Shown here piece after piece: positions 3,964 to 5,232 of a DNA stretch of 5,232 bases (positions are counted from its first letter, which is position 1; every line of letters begins with the position of its first letter). The notes beneath the pieces are model-generated. The model was not told where the DNA came from and searched no databases. It saw only the letters and a list, made by a program, of their open reading frames with translations. The DNA is from an uncultured Gaiellaceae bacterium (GTDB lineage Bacteria; Actinomycetota; Thermoleophilia; Gaiellales; Gaiellaceae): positions 1 through 5,232 of the forward strand of contig CATPAS010000317.1 of NCBI GenBank assembly GCA_955652075.1, read 5' to 3'. The translations under genes were made by a program, and so were the position numbers.

Positions 3964-5232
3964 CTACGCCTCGCCGGGGAGCGAGACGACGGCGCGCGGG
4001 GTGCCGACGGTCTCGGACGCGCGCGACTCGGGCTCGACGTCGGCGAGCAGAAGCAGCACCTCTTCGCGCATGAGGGTCTCCTTCTCGAGCAGCGCCTGGC
4101 TCAGGCGGTCGAGCGAGGCACGATGCTTCTCGATCAGACGGACTGCCTCCAGGTAGGCCCCGTCCGTCAGGAGAGCCTGCTCGTTGTCGCGCACCCGCTT
4201 CGTCTCCTCGGACAGCGCGTAGTTGTCCGCGCGCAGCGTGCGCGAAGTGACGACGTCCGACATTCCCCACTCGAACACCATCGCGCGTGCGATCTCCGTC
4301 ACCTTCTCGAGATCGCTCGCGGCGCCGTTCGTGACCCGCCCGAAGACAACTTGCTCCGCCGCGCGGCCCGCAAGCGCGATCTTCAGGATGTCGATCAGCT
4401 CTTCCTTCGACTCCAGGTAGCGATCCTCGTTCGGCAGATGGAGCGTGTAGCCGAGCGCGGTGCCGCGAGACACGATCGTCACCTTCTGCAGATGGCCGAT
4501 CTCGCCCATCAGATGCGACATGAGCGCGTGACCCGCCTCGTGGTAGGCCAGGATCCGCCGCTCCTTATCCGTCAAGACCTTCTTCTGCTGCAGGCCTGCG
4601 ACCACGCGTTCGAGCGCGTTGTCGAAGTCGAGAGCGGAGACGTACTTCGCCTCTCGGCGCCCGGCGAGGATCGCCGCTTCATTCGCGATGTTCGCCAGGT
4701 CCGCACCGGTCAGACCGGACGTCTGGCGCGCGATCAGGTCGAGCTGCACGTCCGAGGAGAGTGGCTTGGTCCGCGTGTGGACGTGCAGGATCGCCTCGCG
4801 GCCCTTGCGATCCGGCGGCGCGACGAGCAGCTGACGATCGAACCGACCCGGTCGCAGCAGCGCGTGATCGAGATCCTGCAGGCGGTTCGAGGCGGCCATG
4901 ACGACGACCTGGTCGCCAGAGGAGAAGCCGTCGAGCTCGACGAGCAGCTGGTTGAGCGTCTGATCCTGCTCGCGGTTGAAGCTGTGCCCACTACGAGCGG
5001 CGCCGACGGCGTCGAGCTCGTCGATGAAGATGATGGCGGGCGCGTGTTTCCGCGCCTCGGCAAAGAGCTTGCGGATGCGAGCTGCCCCGAGGCCGGCGAA
5101 CATCTCGACGAACGCCGATGCGCTCTGCGCATAGAACTTCGCTCCTGACTCGTTCGCGGCCGCGCGGGCGAGCAGCGTCTTTCCCGTTCCGGGCGGCCCG
5201 TAAAGCAACACACCCTTCGGCACGACGGCACC
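3964..5232 (-). CDS. ftsH: ATP-dependent zinc metalloprotease FtsH-like, C-terminal part
   Basis: The frame is open to the window edge, and the visible 422 residues lack the N-terminus and the membrane anchor that FtsH normally carries. The AAA+ domain shows Walker A GPPGTGKT (5199-5176), the pore-loop segment FVEMF, Walker B IIFIDE (5034-5017) and the second region of homology with arginine fingers LLRPGRFDR (4860-4834). The M41 peptidase domain shows the zinc motif HEAGH (4542-4528) and the third ligand Asp in ASDLEKV (4314-4312). All catalytic residues are present, so the enzyme should be active in degrading membrane and short-lived cytosolic proteins. It differs from housekeeping FtsH in details ([23 protein letters not shown]), and could be one of several paralogues. 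The tail after the protease domain is short and polar. An ATG/GTG near 5223 is internal: [10 protein letters not shown] matches the usual pre-Walker sequence, so the true start is outside. Confidence 0.94.
   Translation of the reverse strand, partial: GAVVPKGVLLYGPPGTGKTLLARAAANESGAKFYAQSASAFVEMFAGLGAARIRKLFAEARKHAPAIIFIDELDAVGAARSGHSFNREQDQTLNQLLVELDGFSSGDQVVVMAASNRLQDLDHALLRPGRFDRQLLVAPPDRKGREAILHVHTRTKPLSSDVQLDLIARQTSGLTGADLANIANEAAILAGRREAKYVSALDFDNALERVVAGLQQKKVLTDKERRILAYHEAGHALMSHLMGEIGHLQKVTIVSRGTALGYTLHLPNEDRYLESKEELIDILKIALAGRAAEQVVFGRVTNGAASDLEKVTEIARAMVFEWGMSDVVTSRTLRADNYALSEETKRVRDNEQALLTDGAYLEAVRLIEKHRASLDRLSQALLEKETLMREEVLLLLADVEPESRASETVGTPRAVVSLPGEA

Noticed and set aside
3946..5148. 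Plus-strand 400-codon open frame opposite ftsH.
   Set aside because: It is the antisense shadow of a conserved AAA+/M41 protease gene. It has no ribosome binding site or recognisable domain, and long antisense frames are common in GC-rich genes.
1..5232. CRISPR arrays, insertion sequences, tRNA or rRNA genes, attachment sites.
   Set aside because: Reading both strands showed no spaced direct repeats, transposase motifs, cloverleaf-type sequence or rRNA segments.

Overview
The window is a GC-rich bacterial segment with tightly packed genes, frequent GTG/TTG starts, short overlaps and GC-ending codons. The ArsR carries an N-terminal Cys pair like the corynebacterial repressor, and the ArsC has an actinobacterial-looking MGCGDACP segment. 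Together these suggest an actinobacterium, possibly a deep lineage such as Thermoleophilia. That placement is inference; no rRNA or other phylogenetic marker is present.

Layout. Positions 1-101 hold a strong hairpin and the leader of a plus-strand gene for a 10-TM EamA/DMT-type transporter (102-929). Converging on it is a minus-strand arsenic pair: arsR (1624-1298), whose stop overlaps the GTG start of the arsenate reductase gene arsC (1301-945) by 4 nt. Back-to-back with arsR is a tiny plus-strand gene at 1675-1728. It encodes the 17-residue peptide MAGCCDCPPDCCPDGCC, seven of whose residues are cysteine. It has a near-consensus promoter, a 9-nt Shine-Dalgarno match and an 18-bp CATCGA-N6-TCGATG inverted repeat in the shared, locally AT-rich intergenic region.

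The rest (5232-1733) is one minus-strand run. It reads, in order of transcription: the C-terminal part of an FtsH AAA+ zinc metalloprotease (cut by the window edge), a methylmalonyl-CoA epimerase, an unrecognised 84-aa protein, an ECF-type sigma factor, and a short, divergent YchF/OLA1-like P-loop protein whose TTG start lies 2 nt after the sigma stop. The last four genes are tightly spaced or overlapping and probably co-transcribed. ychF ends 4 nt from the end of the Cys-peptide gene, so the two transcripts converge. Two perfect 10-bp hairpins in the last ~90 nt of ychF could end the Cys-peptide transcript.

How it works together. The likely arsenic unit is a CgArsR-like repressor that senses As(III) through its cysteines, an ArsC that reduces arsenate to arsenite, and a Cys-rich micropeptide that could bind the arsenite. 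No Acr3 or ArsB pump is visible. The best candidate for something undescribed is the arsR-divergent Cys-rich micropeptide with its shared operator. Its expression and metal(loid) binding are inferred, not shown.
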